Source: Actinomycetota bacterium (GTDB lineage: Bacteria > Actinomycetota > UBA4738 > HRBIN12). From it: 44,178 nt of DNA. Made by a program: the position numbers and the translations under genes. The notes under the pieces were generated by a model. The model was not told the DNA's origin. It was given only the letters and a program-made list of their open reading frames with translations, and searched no databases. The DNA lies in NCBI GenBank assembly GCA_021325015.1, contig JAJPHY010000150.1:1-44178 (forward strand), in the 5' to 3' direction. Positions within the stretch are counted from its first letter, which is position 1, and each line of letters begins with the position of its first letter. Positions 17,929 through 27,899 of this stretch are shown piece after piece.

Positions 17929-19013
17929 GCGAGCTCATCCGTGTCGAGAACCTCACCAAGCGCTTCGGCGACTTCGAGGCCGTTCGAGATGTGACGTTCA
18001 CCGCCGAGGCCGGCAGCATCACGGCTCTTCTCGGCCCCAGCGGCTCGGGCAAGAGCACCGTGCTGCGGATGATCGCCGGACTCGAGACGCCGACGCGGGG
18101 TCGCATCTGGCTGGGCCAGGAGGAGCAGACGCACACGAGCGTGCAGGAGCGGCGGGTTGGGTTCGTGTTCCAGCACTACGCGCTGTTTCGGCACCTGACC
18201 GTGTGGCAGAACGTGATGTTCGGCCTCGCGGTGCGCCGGATGTCAAAGCGCGAGCGGCGCGCCAGGGTCGAGGAGCTGCTCGAGCTCGTGCAGCTCGGCC
18301 CCTTCCGCGATCGCTACCCCGATCAGCTCTCGGGGGGTCAGCGCCAGCGGGTCGCCCTCGCGCGCGCCCTCGCGCCCCGCCCGAACGTGCTGCTGCTGGA
18401 CGAGCCGTTCGGAGCCCTCGACGCTCGGGTCCGGCAGGACCTGCGACGGTGGCTCGACAACCTGCATCGCGAGCTCGGCGTGACCAGCCTGCTCGTCACG
18501 CACGATCAGGACGAGGCGCTGGAGCTCGCCAACCGCCTGGTCGTGATGCGCGAGGGCCGGATCGAGCAGGTGGGAACGCCCAACGAGATCTACAACGAGC
18601 CCGCCACGCCGTTCGTCGCCGGCTTCGTCGGCAGCGCGAACGTGCTGCACGGGCACGTGATCGACGGCCACATGGAGTTCGGGGAGCATCGTGTGCCGAT
18701 CGCGAACGACCTTGCCGACGGGATCGACGCGCGCGCGTTCGTCAGGCCGCACGACGTGCGCGTGCGAGCGGGCGGTAGCGGCGGAGGGAGCGGCACCGCG
18801 CGGGCCACGGTCGAGCGCATCGTGACCCTCGGGTGGCTCTCCCGCGTGGTGCTCCGGCTCGGCGACGGTCAGGCGATCGTGGCCGAGCTGCCGAGCGACG
18901 AGCTGTGCGATGTCGGGCTGGGAGATGTGGTGGCGGTGGACGTCCGCCGCGCCCTCGCGTTCCGGGCCTCCGACGTCGGCCGGTTGGCGGAGTTCGCGAG
19001 CGTGGAGTCCTGA
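17925..19013 (+). CDS. cysA: Sulfate ABC transporter ATP-binding protein CysA
   Basis: Walker [62 protein letters not shown]-like C-terminus. Confidence 0.93.
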   Translation: MSELIRVENLTKRFGDFEAVRDVTFTAEAGSITALLGPSGSGKSTVLRMIAGLETPTRGRIWLGQEEQTHTSVQERRVGFVFQHYALFRHLTVWQNVMFGLAVRRMSKRERRARVEELLELVQLGPFRDRYPDQLSGGQRQRVALARALAPRPNVLLLDEPFGALDARVRQDLRRWLDNLHRELGVTSLLVTHDQDEALELANRLVVMREGRIEQVGTPNEIYNEPATPFVAGFVGSANVLHGHVIDGHMEFGEHRVPIANDLADGIDARAFVRPHDVRVRAGGSGGGSGTARATVERIVTLGWLSRVVLRLGDGQAIVAELPSDELCDVGLGDVVAVDVRRALAFRASDVGRLAEFASVES

Positions 19014-19025
19014 GCATCTCGGTCG

Positions 19026-20114
19026 ATGCATGATGAGCGCGTGATCCGGCGGCGACACGGGTCGGGGCTCCCGCGGGCGGTGGCGCTCGCGGTCGCGCTT
19101 GCGGTGCTGGGGGCGGGGTGCGCGAGCTCCGCCGCCCGTGCACGGGGCAGCGCGGAAGTCCTGCGCCTCGGGGTGTTCGCCACGCTCTCGCACGCCCCGG
19201 CCATCGTCGGTATCGCCTCCGGGATCTTCGCCCGTGAGCTCGCACCGACTCGGGTGGAAGTGCACGTGTTCGGCTCGGGCGTCGATGCCGGGGTCGCGCT
19301 CCTCGCGGGCTCGATCGATGCCGCCTACCTGGGGCCGTGGCCGGCGGTGTCCCTCTTCGTCCGGTCGGGGAAGGTGGCGGTCGTTTCGGGGGCCGCGCTC
19401 GGCGGGGCCTCGCTGATCGTTCGGCGGGGCCTCGGGATCGCGTCCCGTGAGGACCTGCGCGGCCGGAAGGTCGCCGTGCCGGCGATCGGCAACTCCCAGG
19501 ACCTCGCGCTGCGGACCTGGCTCCACGGCGGAGGTCTGCGGGCCACCGACGAGGGCGGCGATGTCTCGATCACGGAGGTGGAGAGCCCCCGACTCCTCCA
19601 GCTCTTCCGCGCCGGACGCTTGGACGGGGCGTGGGCGCCGGAGCCGTACGCGACCTGGCTCGTTCGGGCGGGTGTGGCCGACGAGCTCGTGAACGAGTCC
19701 TCGCTGTGGCCGGGCGGCCGCTTCCCGAGCGCGGTGCTCGTGGTCTCGGCCGGCTATCTCGATGCGCACCCGGGCGTGGTGGAGCGTCTGGTGCGCGCAA
19801 ACGTCGACTCGATCCGCTTTCTGCGGGAGTTCCCCGAGATCGCCAAGAGCGAGCTGGAGCGGGCGCTCGTTCGCGACGGGGCTCCGGCTCTGCCGGCGCG
19901 GGTGATCGCTGCGGCGTGGCGGCGCGTGACGTTCACCTGGGACCCTCTCCCCTCGGCTCTCGAGTCCGTGGCCCGGGACGCCGCGGCCCTCGGCATCCTG
20001 TCGCTCCCGCCTCGAGGGCTCGCCGGACTCGAGCGCCTTGACGCCCTGGAGTCCGTCCTGGACGATGAGGGCCTTCCGCCGCTCGAGATCGGAACGACCA
20101 TGGGGTCCACGTGA
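19026..20114 (+). CDS. ABC transporter substrate-binding lipoprotein, SsuA/TauA/NrtA-like
   Basis: Lipobox VLGAGC; LRLGVFATLSHAPAIVGIASGIFARELAPTRVEVHVFGSGVDAGVALLAGSIDAAYLG. Confidence 0.85.
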   Translation: MHDERVIRRRHGSGLPRAVALAVALAVLGAGCASSAARARGSAEVLRLGVFATLSHAPAIVGIASGIFARELAPTRVEVHVFGSGVDAGVALLAGSIDAAYLGPWPAVSLFVRSGKVAVVSGAALGGASLIVRRGLGIASREDLRGRKVAVPAIGNSQDLALRTWLHGGGLRATDEGGDVSITEVESPRLLQLFRAGRLDGAWAPEPYATWLVRAGVADELVNESSLWPGGRFPSAVLVVSAGYLDAHPGVVERLVRANVDSIRFLREFPEIAKSELERALVRDGAPALPARVIAAAWRRVTFTWDPLPSALESVARDAAALGILSLPPRGLAGLERLDALESVLDDEGLPPLEIGTTMGST

Positions 20115-20956
20115 GCTCGGTGCCGTCGCTGCGCGTGGTGGGGCGACCCGAGCCGACCTCGCCGAAGCTATCCCTCCGCTCGGTTTCGAAGACCTACCGG
20201 CAGTCGAGCGGGGAGCTCGTCCGGGCACTCGACGACGTCACGCTGGACGTCGCCCCCGGGGAGTTCGTGTGCCTGGTCGGCCCCTCCGGGTGCGGCAAGT
20301 CGACGCTGCTCGACCTGATCGCCGGGCTCGAGCGCCCCGACGCGGGCCAGGTCCTCATGAACGGGCGCCCGATCGCGGGCCCCGGCCCAGACCGGGCGGT
20401 GCTCTTTCAGGAGCCGACGTTGTTCCCGTGGATGAGCGTGATCCGCAACCTCGAGTTCGCGCTCGGCCTGACCGGCGTGCCGAAGGCCGACCGTCGGGAA
20501 CTTGCCATGCACTGGCTGAGCAAGGTGCACCTGTCGGCGTTCGCGAGCGCCCAGCCGCACGAGATCTCACCCGGGATGCGCCAGCGGGCGGTCCTCGCCC
20601 GGGCGCTCGCCTGCCAGCCGGAGGTGCTGCTTGCCGACGAGCCGTTCGGGGCGCTGGACGCGCAGTCGCGCGAGGTGCTGCAGCGGGAGCTGCAGACGGT
20701 GTGGCTCGAGACGCGGAACACCTTCGTCTTCGTGACCCACAACGTGCGCGAGGCGGTGTTCCTCGCGGATCGCGTGGTGCTGATGTCGGCGCGTCCAGGG
20801 ACGCTCGTCGCCGAGCACCGGATCTCCTCGCCGCGGCCTCGCTCGTTCGAGGACGTGCTCCTGGCGAAGGTCGTCGTCGACGTCCACGACCATCTGCTGA
20901 AGGAGGTGCAGAAGGTTGTCGCGACCGAGGAGGGCGTTCGGCCAGGTCTGGCCTAG
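20111..20956 (+). CDS. ABC transporter ATP-binding protein, SsuB/TauB-like
   Basis: LVGPSGCGKSTLLDLIAGLERPDAGQVL, EISPGMRQRAVLARALACQPEVLLADEPFGALD. Confidence 0.9.
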   Translation: MSSVPSLRVVGRPEPTSPKLSLRSVSKTYRQSSGELVRALDDVTLDVAPGEFVCLVGPSGCGKSTLLDLIAGLERPDAGQVLMNGRPIAGPGPDRAVLFQEPTLFPWMSVIRNLEFALGLTGVPKADRRELAMHWLSKVHLSAFASAQPHEISPGMRQRAVLARALACQPEVLLADEPFGALDAQSREVLQRELQTVWLETRNTFVFVTHNVREAVFLADRVVLMSARPGTLVAEHRISSPRPRSFEDVLLAKVVVDVHDHLLKEVQKVVATEEGVRPGLA

Positions 20957-21701
20957 GGTCGCGATCCTTGTCGTTCTCGTCCTGGCCTGGTGGGCCGTCT
21001 ACGCCACCGGCTTGTGGGATCGCGTGCTCCTGCCCTCCCCGGCCAGCGTGTGGACCGCCCTCTGGTCGAATCTGTCGGGCGCGGGCGGGCTGCTCGTGGC
21101 CGCCGAGCGCAGCGCGCTCCGCCTGTTCCTCGGCCTCGCGGCGGCGGCGGTGATCGGCACGCCGATCGGGCTTGCGATGGCCGCCTCGAAGATCGTGCAG
21201 CGAAGCATCGGCAGCCTGATGGTGGGCCTGCAGGCGCTTCCCTCGATCGCCTGGCTGCCGCTTGCCACCCTCTGGTTCGGCATCACGGAGCGGGCCGTGT
21301 TCTTCGTGGTCGTGATGGGAGCGACTCCCGCGGTGGCGATTGCCACGGCGGCGAGCGTCCGGCTGGTTCCCCCGACGCTGATCCGCGCGGCGCGCACGCT
21401 CGGGTCGAGGGGCGGACGGCTGTACGTTCGCGTGGTGCTCCCCGCCGCGGTCCCCGGATACATCGCCGGGCTTCAACAGGCCTGGGCGCTCGCCTGGCGT
21501 GCCCTCATGGCGGCGGAGCTCATCGTCACCGGGGCACGCGGGCTCGGCCACTTCCTCGAGCGAGCGGGCGCCGTCTTCGACACGCCGCTGATGCTCGCGA
21601 CGATGGTGGCGATCATGCTGGTCGGCATCGGGGTCGACGGGGTGTTCACCCTCGTCGATCGGCGGGTTCGCAGCCGTCGGGGACTCATCCCGTCCGGGTG
21701 A
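20916..21701 (+). CDS. ABC transporter permease, SsuC/TauC-like
   Basis: SIAWLPLATLWFGITERAVFFVVVMGATPAVAIAT, RAARTLGSRGGRLYVRVVLPAAVPGYIAGLQQAWALAWRALMAAEL; TTG start overlapping the ATPase gene. Confidence 0.9.
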   Translation: MSRPRRAFGQVWPRVAILVVLVLAWWAVYATGLWDRVLLPSPASVWTALWSNLSGAGGLLVAAERSALRLFLGLAAAAVIGTPIGLAMAASKIVQRSIGSLMVGLQALPSIAWLPLATLWFGITERAVFFVVVMGATPAVAIATAASVRLVPPTLIRAARTLGSRGGRLYVRVVLPAAVPGYIAGLQQAWALAWRALMAAELIVTGARGLGHFLERAGAVFDTPLMLATMVAIMLVGIGVDGVFTLVDRRVRSRRGLIPSG

Positions 21702-21759
21702 GCCACCTGAACGCGGTCGCGCGTCCACCGCGAGCGGCCGCGGCAGCGAGCCCGCTGGC

Positions 21760-23097
21760 TCAGTCGACGACGCCGGCGCGCTGGAGGGCGAGCGAGCGCG
21801 TTCGGTCCGTCAGCTCTCGAAGAGCTGGGGTGAAGCGCGGCCGAAGCGGGATCGGGTCGTGAACCCGCTTGGCTTCCTCGGGAACCCGGACCAGGTCGGT
21901 CTCGAACAGCCGGCGGGCGAGATCGAGAGGGCGTGGGGGCTCGGTGCGCACGCCGCCTGACATCACCGGCACGAGCAGCGGCTCCGTTCCCGGCGGCGGG
22001 GGCTCGTCGCGCAGGCCGATGAGGTCTCCCTCGGGTCCGCGGAACACCTGTTTGCGTCCCGGCTCGGTTGCCTTGTCCTCGGAGAGCTTGAGCACCGGCC
22101 GGCCCTCGTACTCGACGAGCTTGTACACCGAGTCAAGGTACGGAGCGTCGGCGGACACCCCCATCTTCGTACCGATCCCGAACGCGTCGATCGGGGCGCC
22201 CGCGGCGACCAACCGGTCGACGTCGTTCTCGTCGAGGCCGCCGCTCGCGAGGATCCGCACCTTGGACAGCCCCGCCCGATCCAGGATGGTGCGCGCGGCA
22301 CGGGAGAGCTCGTCGAGGTCGCCGCTGTCCAGGCGGATGCCCAGCCGGCTCGAGTTCTCGAGCCCGAGGCGGCGGATGACCTCGATCGCCGTTTTGACGC
22401 CGTTCGGGGTGTCGTACGTGTCGACCAGGAAGACCGTGCGGTCCGGGAAGTCCTCGGCGAAGGCGCGAAAGGCGTCCGCCTCGGTCGGGAACGACTGCAC
22501 GTAAGAGTGGGCCATCGTCCCCGAGGCCGTGAGGCCGTACCGTCGGGCCGCCTCGACGTTGCTCGTCGCGACGAACCCCACCATGGCGGTGGTCCGCGCG
22601 ACGGCCATCGCGGCGTCGGCGCCCTGCGTCCGGCGGAAGGCGAAGTCCACCAGCGCCCGGTCCCGGGCCGCCATCCGAACCCGCGCCGCCTTCGAGGCGA
22701 TGGTGGTCTGGAACGTGATCTGGTTGAGCAGGTACGTCTCGACGAGCTGCGCGACCGCGATCGGGGCCGTGATCTCGAGGAGCGGCTCGTCGGCGAAGAC
22801 GATCCGGCCCTCGGGGACGGCCCAGACGTCGCCGGTGAACCGGAGCTCGCGGAAGGCCTCGACCACCTCGTCGTCGTAGCCGAGCTCGTCGGCCAGGTAC
22901 CGAAGGTCCTCGTCCTCGAATCCAAAGCGCTCGAGGAACTCGAGGCAGGGCTCGAGCCCGGCGGCGACCAGGAAGCCGCGGTTCTGGGGCAGGCGGCGAA
23001 CGAACAGGCTGAACGTCGCCGGGCCCTCCATCCCCCGGCGGAGGTAGCTCGCCGCCATGTTGAGCTCGTACAGGTCGGTCAGGAGCGCGCCCGGCAT
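21760..23097 (-). CDS. pncB: Nicotinate phosphoribosyltransferase
   Basis: LLTDLYELNMAASYLRRGMEGPATFSLFVRRLPQNRGFLVAAGLE; GIRLDSGDLDELSRAARTILDRAG; ASGGLDENDVDRLVAAGAPIDAFGIGTKMGVS. Confidence 0.95.
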   Translation of the reverse strand: MPGALLTDLYELNMAASYLRRGMEGPATFSLFVRRLPQNRGFLVAAGLEPCLEFLERFGFEDEDLRYLADELGYDDEVVEAFRELRFTGDVWAVPEGRIVFADEPLLEITAPIAVAQLVETYLLNQITFQTTIASKAARVRMAARDRALVDFAFRRTQGADAAMAVARTTAMVGFVATSNVEAARRYGLTASGTMAHSYVQSFPTEADAFRAFAEDFPDRTVFLVDTYDTPNGVKTAIEVIRRLGLENSSRLGIRLDSGDLDELSRAARTILDRAGLSKVRILASGGLDENDVDRLVAAGAPIDAFGIGTKMGVSADAPYLDSVYKLVEYEGRPVLKLSEDKATEPGRKQVFRGPEGDLIGLRDEPPPPGTEPLLVPVMSGGVRTEPPRPLDLARRLFETDLVRVPEEAKRVHDPIPLRPRFTPALRELTDRTRSLALQRAGVVD

Positions 23098-23210
23098 GGC
23101 TACAGGCTACGCGAAGGCGACTCGCGGGACGTAGGGCCCGGGGGGGTCGTGCCCTTCGTCCGTAGGGACCCTCCCGCGCGAACGAGAGGCTATGGGGCAG
23201 GAGGTGGCGC

Positions 23211-24311
23211 ATGCGGTTCCTCGATCACCAGGGATTCGAGCGACTCCTCGCCACCCTCGCCGACGACGGCTACGAGCTCGTCGGCCCCACCGTTCGCGAC
23301 GGAGCCATCGTGCTGGATCGCATCGAGGGAGCAGACGACCTTCCGCGCGGCGTGGGCGAGGAGCAGGGCCCGGGCTCCTACCGGCTGACCTCGCGTGGGG
23401 ACGGCAGGTACTTCGCGTGGGCCCACGGCCCCGACTCGGCCAAGCGGTTCCTGTTTCCCGCCCGCGAGCTGCTCGCGCGGATGCGACGCGAGGGGGGCGC
23501 GTTCGCGGTCGAGACCGCGCCGGACGAGCGGCCGATCGCGTTCGTCGGACTCCGCTCCTGCGACCTGCACGCGGTGGCGGTGCAGGACCGGGTGTTCATG
23601 CACGCCGACCCGGGGTACCGCCGCCGGCGCGAGGCGGCGGTGTTCGTGGGCGTGGACTGCGCGGAGCCGGGCGCCACCTGCTTCTGCGCCTCGATGGGAA
23701 CCGGACCGCGGTGCACCGAGGGCTTCGACGTCGCCCTCACCGAGCTCGAGGGCGGGTTCGTCGTCCAGGCGGCGACGCCGACCGGCGAGGCGCTCCTGGC
23801 TCGGATCGAGACCCGCGAGGCGACCGAGGCCGAGGTCGAGGCGGTCGCCGAGACCGAACGGACCGCGGTCGCCGCCATGGGACGGCAGATGGACGAATGG
23901 GACATGCCGGCCCTGCTGTACCGAAACCGGCTGCACCCCCGCTGGAAGGAGGTCGCCTCCCGGTGCCTGGCCTGCGGGAACTGCACGTCCGTGTGTCCCA
24001 CCTGCTTCTGCCACGACATCGTGGACGGGGTGAGTCTTTCGGGCGACGTCGCGACCCGGACCCGGGAGTGGGCCTCGTGCTTCTCTGAGGAATACAGCTG
24101 GGCGGCCGGGGCGGTCGTGCGCGCGAGCCGCGAGTCCCGCTACCGGCAGTGGCTCACGCACAAGTTCGCGTCGTGGATCGATCAGTTCGGCACCTCCGGG
24201 TGTGTCGGCTGCGGCCGCTGCATCACCTGGTGCCCGGTCGGCATCGACGTCACCGAGGAGGTCGCCGCGATCCGCGCGACCGACGGGGAGGTGGAGGTGG
24301 TGACCTCGTGA
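23211..24311 (+). CDS. Group 3b [NiFe] hydrogenase (sulfhydrogenase) beta subunit, 4Fe-4S protein
   Basis: AFVGLRSCDLHAVAVQDRVF; ferredoxin motifs CLACGNCTSVCPTCFC and CVGCGRCITWCPVG. Confidence 0.88.
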   Translation: MRFLDHQGFERLLATLADDGYELVGPTVRDGAIVLDRIEGADDLPRGVGEEQGPGSYRLTSRGDGRYFAWAHGPDSAKRFLFPARELLARMRREGGAFAVETAPDERPIAFVGLRSCDLHAVAVQDRVFMHADPGYRRRREAAVFVGVDCAEPGATCFCASMGTGPRCTEGFDVALTELEGGFVVQAATPTGEALLARIETREATEAEVEAVAETERTAVAAMGRQMDEWDMPALLYRNRLHPRWKEVASRCLACGNCTSVCPTCFCHDIVDGVSLSGDVATRTREWASCFSEEYSWAAGAVVRASRESRYRQWLTHKFASWIDQFGTSGCVGCGRCITWCPVGIDVTEEVAAIRATDGEVEVVTS

Positions 24312-25183
24312 GCCTGCAGAGCGCTCCCGCCGGGCCGCCGCTCGACCCCGAGGGACCGCCGGCGCGGATCGCGGTCATCACGCGCATCGTGCCGGAGACT
24401 CCCGACTCCTCGACCTACTGGGCCCGGTTCCGCGTCGGCGAGGGCGAGGGGTACTCGTTCGAGCCCGGTCAGTTCAACATGCTGTACCTGTTCGGGATCG
24501 GCGAGGTCGCGATCTCCATCTCGTCCGACCCCTCGCACCCGCAGCTCCTCGGGCACACGGTCCGCTCGGTCGGACGCGTGACCAACGCGTTCCGCAACCT
24601 CCGGCCCGGCGACGAGATCGGGATCCGTGGCCCGTTCGGCCGACCCTGGCCGCTGGACAGCGCCCGCGGCGGCGACCTCGTGGTCGTGGCCGGCGGCGTC
24701 GGCATCTGCCCGGTGCGACCCGCGATCGAGTACGCGATGCGCCACCGCGAGCAGTTCCGCCGGCTGGTGCTGCTGATGGGCGCGCGCGAGCCGAGCCTGT
24801 TCCCCTACAAGGAAGAGCTCGAGAAGTGGGTCGCCCAGATGCGGCGGATCGGCGTCGAGCTCCACCTCACGGTCGACCAGGCCGACGCCGATTGGAAGTA
24901 CGACGAGGGCGTCGTCACCACGCTGTTTCCCAAGGCGAACCTCGAGCCCGACCGCACGACCGCGTTCATCTGCGGACCCGAGATCATGATGTGGTTCGCG
25001 GCGCGGGGGCTCCTCGAGGTGGGCGTGCCCCCACAGCGGGTCCACGTCTCGCTCGAGCGACACATGCAGTGCGGCGTGAAGCTGTGCGGGCACTGCCAGA
25101 TGGGACCCAAGTTCGTCTGTCAGGACGGACCGGTCTTCCGATGGGACGAGGTCGGTGAACTCCTGGAGGTGCGAGAGCTGTGA
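24308..25183 (+). CDS. Group 3b [NiFe] hydrogenase gamma subunit, FAD/NAD(P)-binding with C-terminal Fe-S site
   Basis: ARFRVGEGEGYSFEPGQFNMLYLFGIGEVAISISSDP; VVAGGVGICPVRPAIEY; CGVKLCGHCQMGPKFVCQDGPVF. Confidence 0.9.
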   Translation: MSLQSAPAGPPLDPEGPPARIAVITRIVPETPDSSTYWARFRVGEGEGYSFEPGQFNMLYLFGIGEVAISISSDPSHPQLLGHTVRSVGRVTNAFRNLRPGDEIGIRGPFGRPWPLDSARGGDLVVVAGGVGICPVRPAIEYAMRHREQFRRLVLLMGAREPSLFPYKEELEKWVAQMRRIGVELHLTVDQADADWKYDEGVVTTLFPKANLEPDRTTAFICGPEIMMWFAARGLLEVGVPPQRVHVSLERHMQCGVKLCGHCQMGPKFVCQDGPVFRWDEVGELLEVREL

Positions 25184-25992
25184 GGGAGCGCGCCAAGCCA
25201 CGCGTCGCGGTCTTCAAGATGGCCTCCTGCGACGGCTGCCAGCTCCAGCTGCTCGACGCCGAGGAGGCGCTCCTCGAGCTCGCCGGCGCGATCGACATCG
25301 TGAACTTCGCGGAGGCGTCGTCCCACATCGAGCCCGGTCCCTACGACGTCACGCTCGTCGAGGGCTCGGTGTCCACGCCCGAGCTCGAAGAGCAGGTCAA
25401 GCAGATCCGGGACCAGTCGCGGGTGCTGATCACGATCGGGGCGTGTGCTACCTCGGGCGGCGTGCAGGCGCTCCGCAACCTCGCTGACACCGAGGCGTTC
25501 GTCCGGACCGTCTATCCCACGCCCGCCTACGTGAAGACCCTCGAGCGCTCGCACCCGATCTCGGACTTCGTGAAGGTCGACTACGAGCTCACCGGGTGCC
25601 CGATCGATCGCGGTGAGTTGCTCGGGGCCCTCTCGGCCCTGCTCGCGGGCTCGGCGCCGAGGCTCTCCACCTCGCCGGTCTGCGTCGAGTGCAAGCGGCG
25701 TGGCTACGTGTGTGTGGTCGTGGCGAGGGGCGAGCCCTGCCTGGGTCCGGTCACCCGGACCGGATGCGGCGCGCTCTGCCCCGCGTTCGGCCGCGGCTGC
25801 TACGGATGCTTCGGCCCGTCGCAACCCCCGAACACCGAGGCGCTCGCGAAGCGGTTCATCGCGCTCGGGCTCACCCCCAAGCAGGCGGCCGACAAGTTCC
25901 GGTTCATCACGGGATGGGCGCCCGCGTTTCGCGAGGCCGCCGACAGGCTGGAGCGGGGGCCTCGATCGGCGAAGGAGGGAGCGACGCCATGA
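25180..25992 (+). CDS. Group 3b [NiFe] hydrogenase delta (small) subunit
   Basis: KMASCDGCQLQLLDAEEALL; ITIGACATSGGVQALRN; TGCGALCPAFGRGCYGCFGP. Confidence 0.92.
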   Translation: MRERAKPRVAVFKMASCDGCQLQLLDAEEALLELAGAIDIVNFAEASSHIEPGPYDVTLVEGSVSTPELEEQVKQIRDQSRVLITIGACATSGGVQALRNLADTEAFVRTVYPTPAYVKTLERSHPISDFVKVDYELTGCPIDRGELLGALSALLAGSAPRLSTSPVCVECKRRGYVCVVVARGEPCLGPVTRTGCGALCPAFGRGCYGCFGPSQPPNTEALAKRFIALGLTPKQAADKFRFITGWAPAFREAADRLERGPRSAKEGATP

Positions 25993-27281
25993 CGCACCGT
26001 TCGGTCGAGGTTCCGGTCATCGCCCGCGTCGAGGGGGAGGGGGCGCTGCACATCACCGTCGAGGATCGCGAGATCAGCGACCTGCGGCTCGAGATCTACG
26101 AGCCCCCGCGGTTCTTCGAGGCGTTTCTGGTCGGCCGGTCCTACGCGGAGGTTCCCGACATCACGGCGCGGATCTGCGGGATCTGTCCGGTCGCCTACCA
26201 GATGAGCTCGATCCACGGGCTCGAGCGGCTCTTCGACGTACGGCTCCCGGCCGGGATTCGGGAGCTTCGGCGACTCCTGTACTGCGGGGAGTGGATCGAG
26301 AGCCACGTCCTCCACGTCTTCCTGCTCGCTGCGCCGGACTTCCTGGGCTTCGAGAACGCGATCGAGATGGCCAAGGCAGCGCCCGACCTCGTCAAGAAGG
26401 CGCTCGAGATCAAGCGGATCGGCAACGACCTGATGGCGGCGATCGGTGGGCGCGAGATCCACCCGGTCTCGCCGCGGGTCGGCGGCTTCTCGAGGGCCCC
26501 GCGGAGACGCGAGCTCGAGCCGTTCCTCCCGCGCCTCGAGTGGGCGTTGGGGGAGCTGCCGGGCATCGCGGACTTCGTCGCCGGACTGCCGCACCCCTCG
26601 CTTCCCAGACCGGCCGAGATGGTCTCGCTCGTGCACCCGGATGAGTACCCGATGAACGAGGGGCACCTCGCCTCCACCGGCGGCCGGTCGTTCGACGCCA
26701 CCACGTTCGAACAGGTCACGGACGAGATCCACGTCGAGCACTCCAACGCGCTCCACTCTGTGATGACGGAGACCGAGACGCCGTACGTCGTCGGCCCGCT
26801 CGCGCGGGTGAACCTCAACGCCGACCGGCTGACGCCGGTCGCCCGCGAGTGCATGGAGCGCACCGGCCTGTCGATTCCCGAGTCCGACCCCTTCTTCTCG
26901 ATGGCCGCCCGAGTGGTGAAGACCGCCGTCGCGATCGAGGAGGCCATCCGGATCCTGGAGGGGTACGCCCCCCCCGGGCCGTCGATGGCCGAGGTGACGC
27001 CCCGCGCGGGTCGCGCGACCTGGGTCACCGAGGCACCGAGGGGCATCCTCTACCACCGCTACGACGTCGAGGCGGACGGGACGATCCGGGAGGCGAAGAT
27101 CGTTCCGCCGACGTCGCAGAACCTCCGGCACATGGAGGAGGACCTGCGGCTGTTCCTCCCCGGGGCCCTCGACCGACCGGACGAGGAGCTCACGAGGATG
27201 TGCGAGATGGTCGTTCGCAACTACGATCCGTGCATCTCGTGCGCGACCCACTTCCTCCGGCTGGACCTCCGGCGGGTCTGA
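25989..27281 (+). CDS. Group 3b [NiFe] hydrogenase alpha (large) subunit
   Basis: L1 motif ARICGICPVAYQ and L2 motif NYDPCISCATHFLRLDLRRV. Confidence 0.95.
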   Translation: MTHRSVEVPVIARVEGEGALHITVEDREISDLRLEIYEPPRFFEAFLVGRSYAEVPDITARICGICPVAYQMSSIHGLERLFDVRLPAGIRELRRLLYCGEWIESHVLHVFLLAAPDFLGFENAIEMAKAAPDLVKKALEIKRIGNDLMAAIGGREIHPVSPRVGGFSRAPRRRELEPFLPRLEWALGELPGIADFVAGLPHPSLPRPAEMVSLVHPDEYPMNEGHLASTGGRSFDATTFEQVTDEIHVEHSNALHSVMTETETPYVVGPLARVNLNADRLTPVARECMERTGLSIPESDPFFSMAARVVKTAVAIEEAIRILEGYAPPGPSMAEVTPRAGRATWVTEAPRGILYHRYDVEADGTIREAKIVPPTSQNLRHMEEDLRLFLPGALDRPDEELTRMCEMVVRNYDPCISCATHFLRLDLRRV

Positions 27282-27772
27282 GCGGCCCGATCCGGGTCCG
27301 GGTCGTCGGCTGCGGGAACCCCAGCGCGGGCGATGACGCCGTCGGTCTGATCGCCGTCCGGGAAGTCCGGTCCGAGCTGGAGACCCTGCCGGGGGTCGAG
27401 GTCGTGGAGGCCGGCCCGGCGCTGAACGTCGTGCACCTCCTCGAAGGGGTTGACGCCGCGGTGGTGGTGGACGCCGTGCGCTCGCCGCAGGGACGGCGCT
27501 CGGCTGGGGAGATCGTGCGCGCGGAGGCCGGACCCGACGGGCTCCCGGCCGACGTCGCAACGTCCCTGTCCTCCCACGGGTTCGGTCTGGCCGAGGCGGT
27601 GGCTCTGGCGGGGGCGCTGGGCCATGTCCCACGGATCGTGTTCCTTGGGGTGGAGGTCTCCGACGTCGCCGTCGGACGACCGCTGTCGGCGGCCGTCGCG
27701 GGGGCGCTCCCCCGGCTCGTGGAGCTCATCCGCGCCGAGACCAGGGCGTTCGTGAGGACCCTAGGGTCCTGA
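27239..27772 (+). CDS. Hydrogenase maturation protease (HyaD/HycI family)
   Basis: RVRVVGCGNPSAGDDAVGLIAVREV...AAVVVDAVRS...SSHGFGLAEAVALA. Start uncertain: nearest in-frame GTG codons are at 27239 and 27230, inside the large-subunit gene. Confidence 0.85.
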   Translation: MRDPLPPAGPPAGLSGPIRVRVVGCGNPSAGDDAVGLIAVREVRSELETLPGVEVVEAGPALNVVHLLEGVDAAVVVDAVRSPQGRRSAGEIVRAEAGPDGLPADVATSLSSHGFGLAEAVALAGALGHVPRIVFLGVEVSDVAVGRPLSAAVAGALPRLVELIRAETRAFVRTLGS

Positions 27773-27859
27773 CCCCAGGTCTCCTACTACCCGTCCCAGC
27801 GGCGCGCGGGTCGAATCGCACAAGCGAAGATCCGCCGGCGGACGCACGCTGAGGCTGTT

Positions 27860-27899
27860 GGACGTTCGCCGGGGGAAGTGCCTCCACCGGGGAACGTCC
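27860..27899. repeat. Inverted repeat GGACGTTC...GAACGTCC upstream of hdrC
   Basis: 8-bp perfect arms at 27860-27867 and 27892-27899 in the only sizeable gap (~140 bp) between the two hydrogenase blocks. Confidence 0.5.

Noticed and set aside
18243-20228. 661-aa minus-strand ORF over cysA/ssuA
   Set aside because: Compositional artefact of GC-rich codon usage; plus-strand CysA and SsuA are clearly coding.
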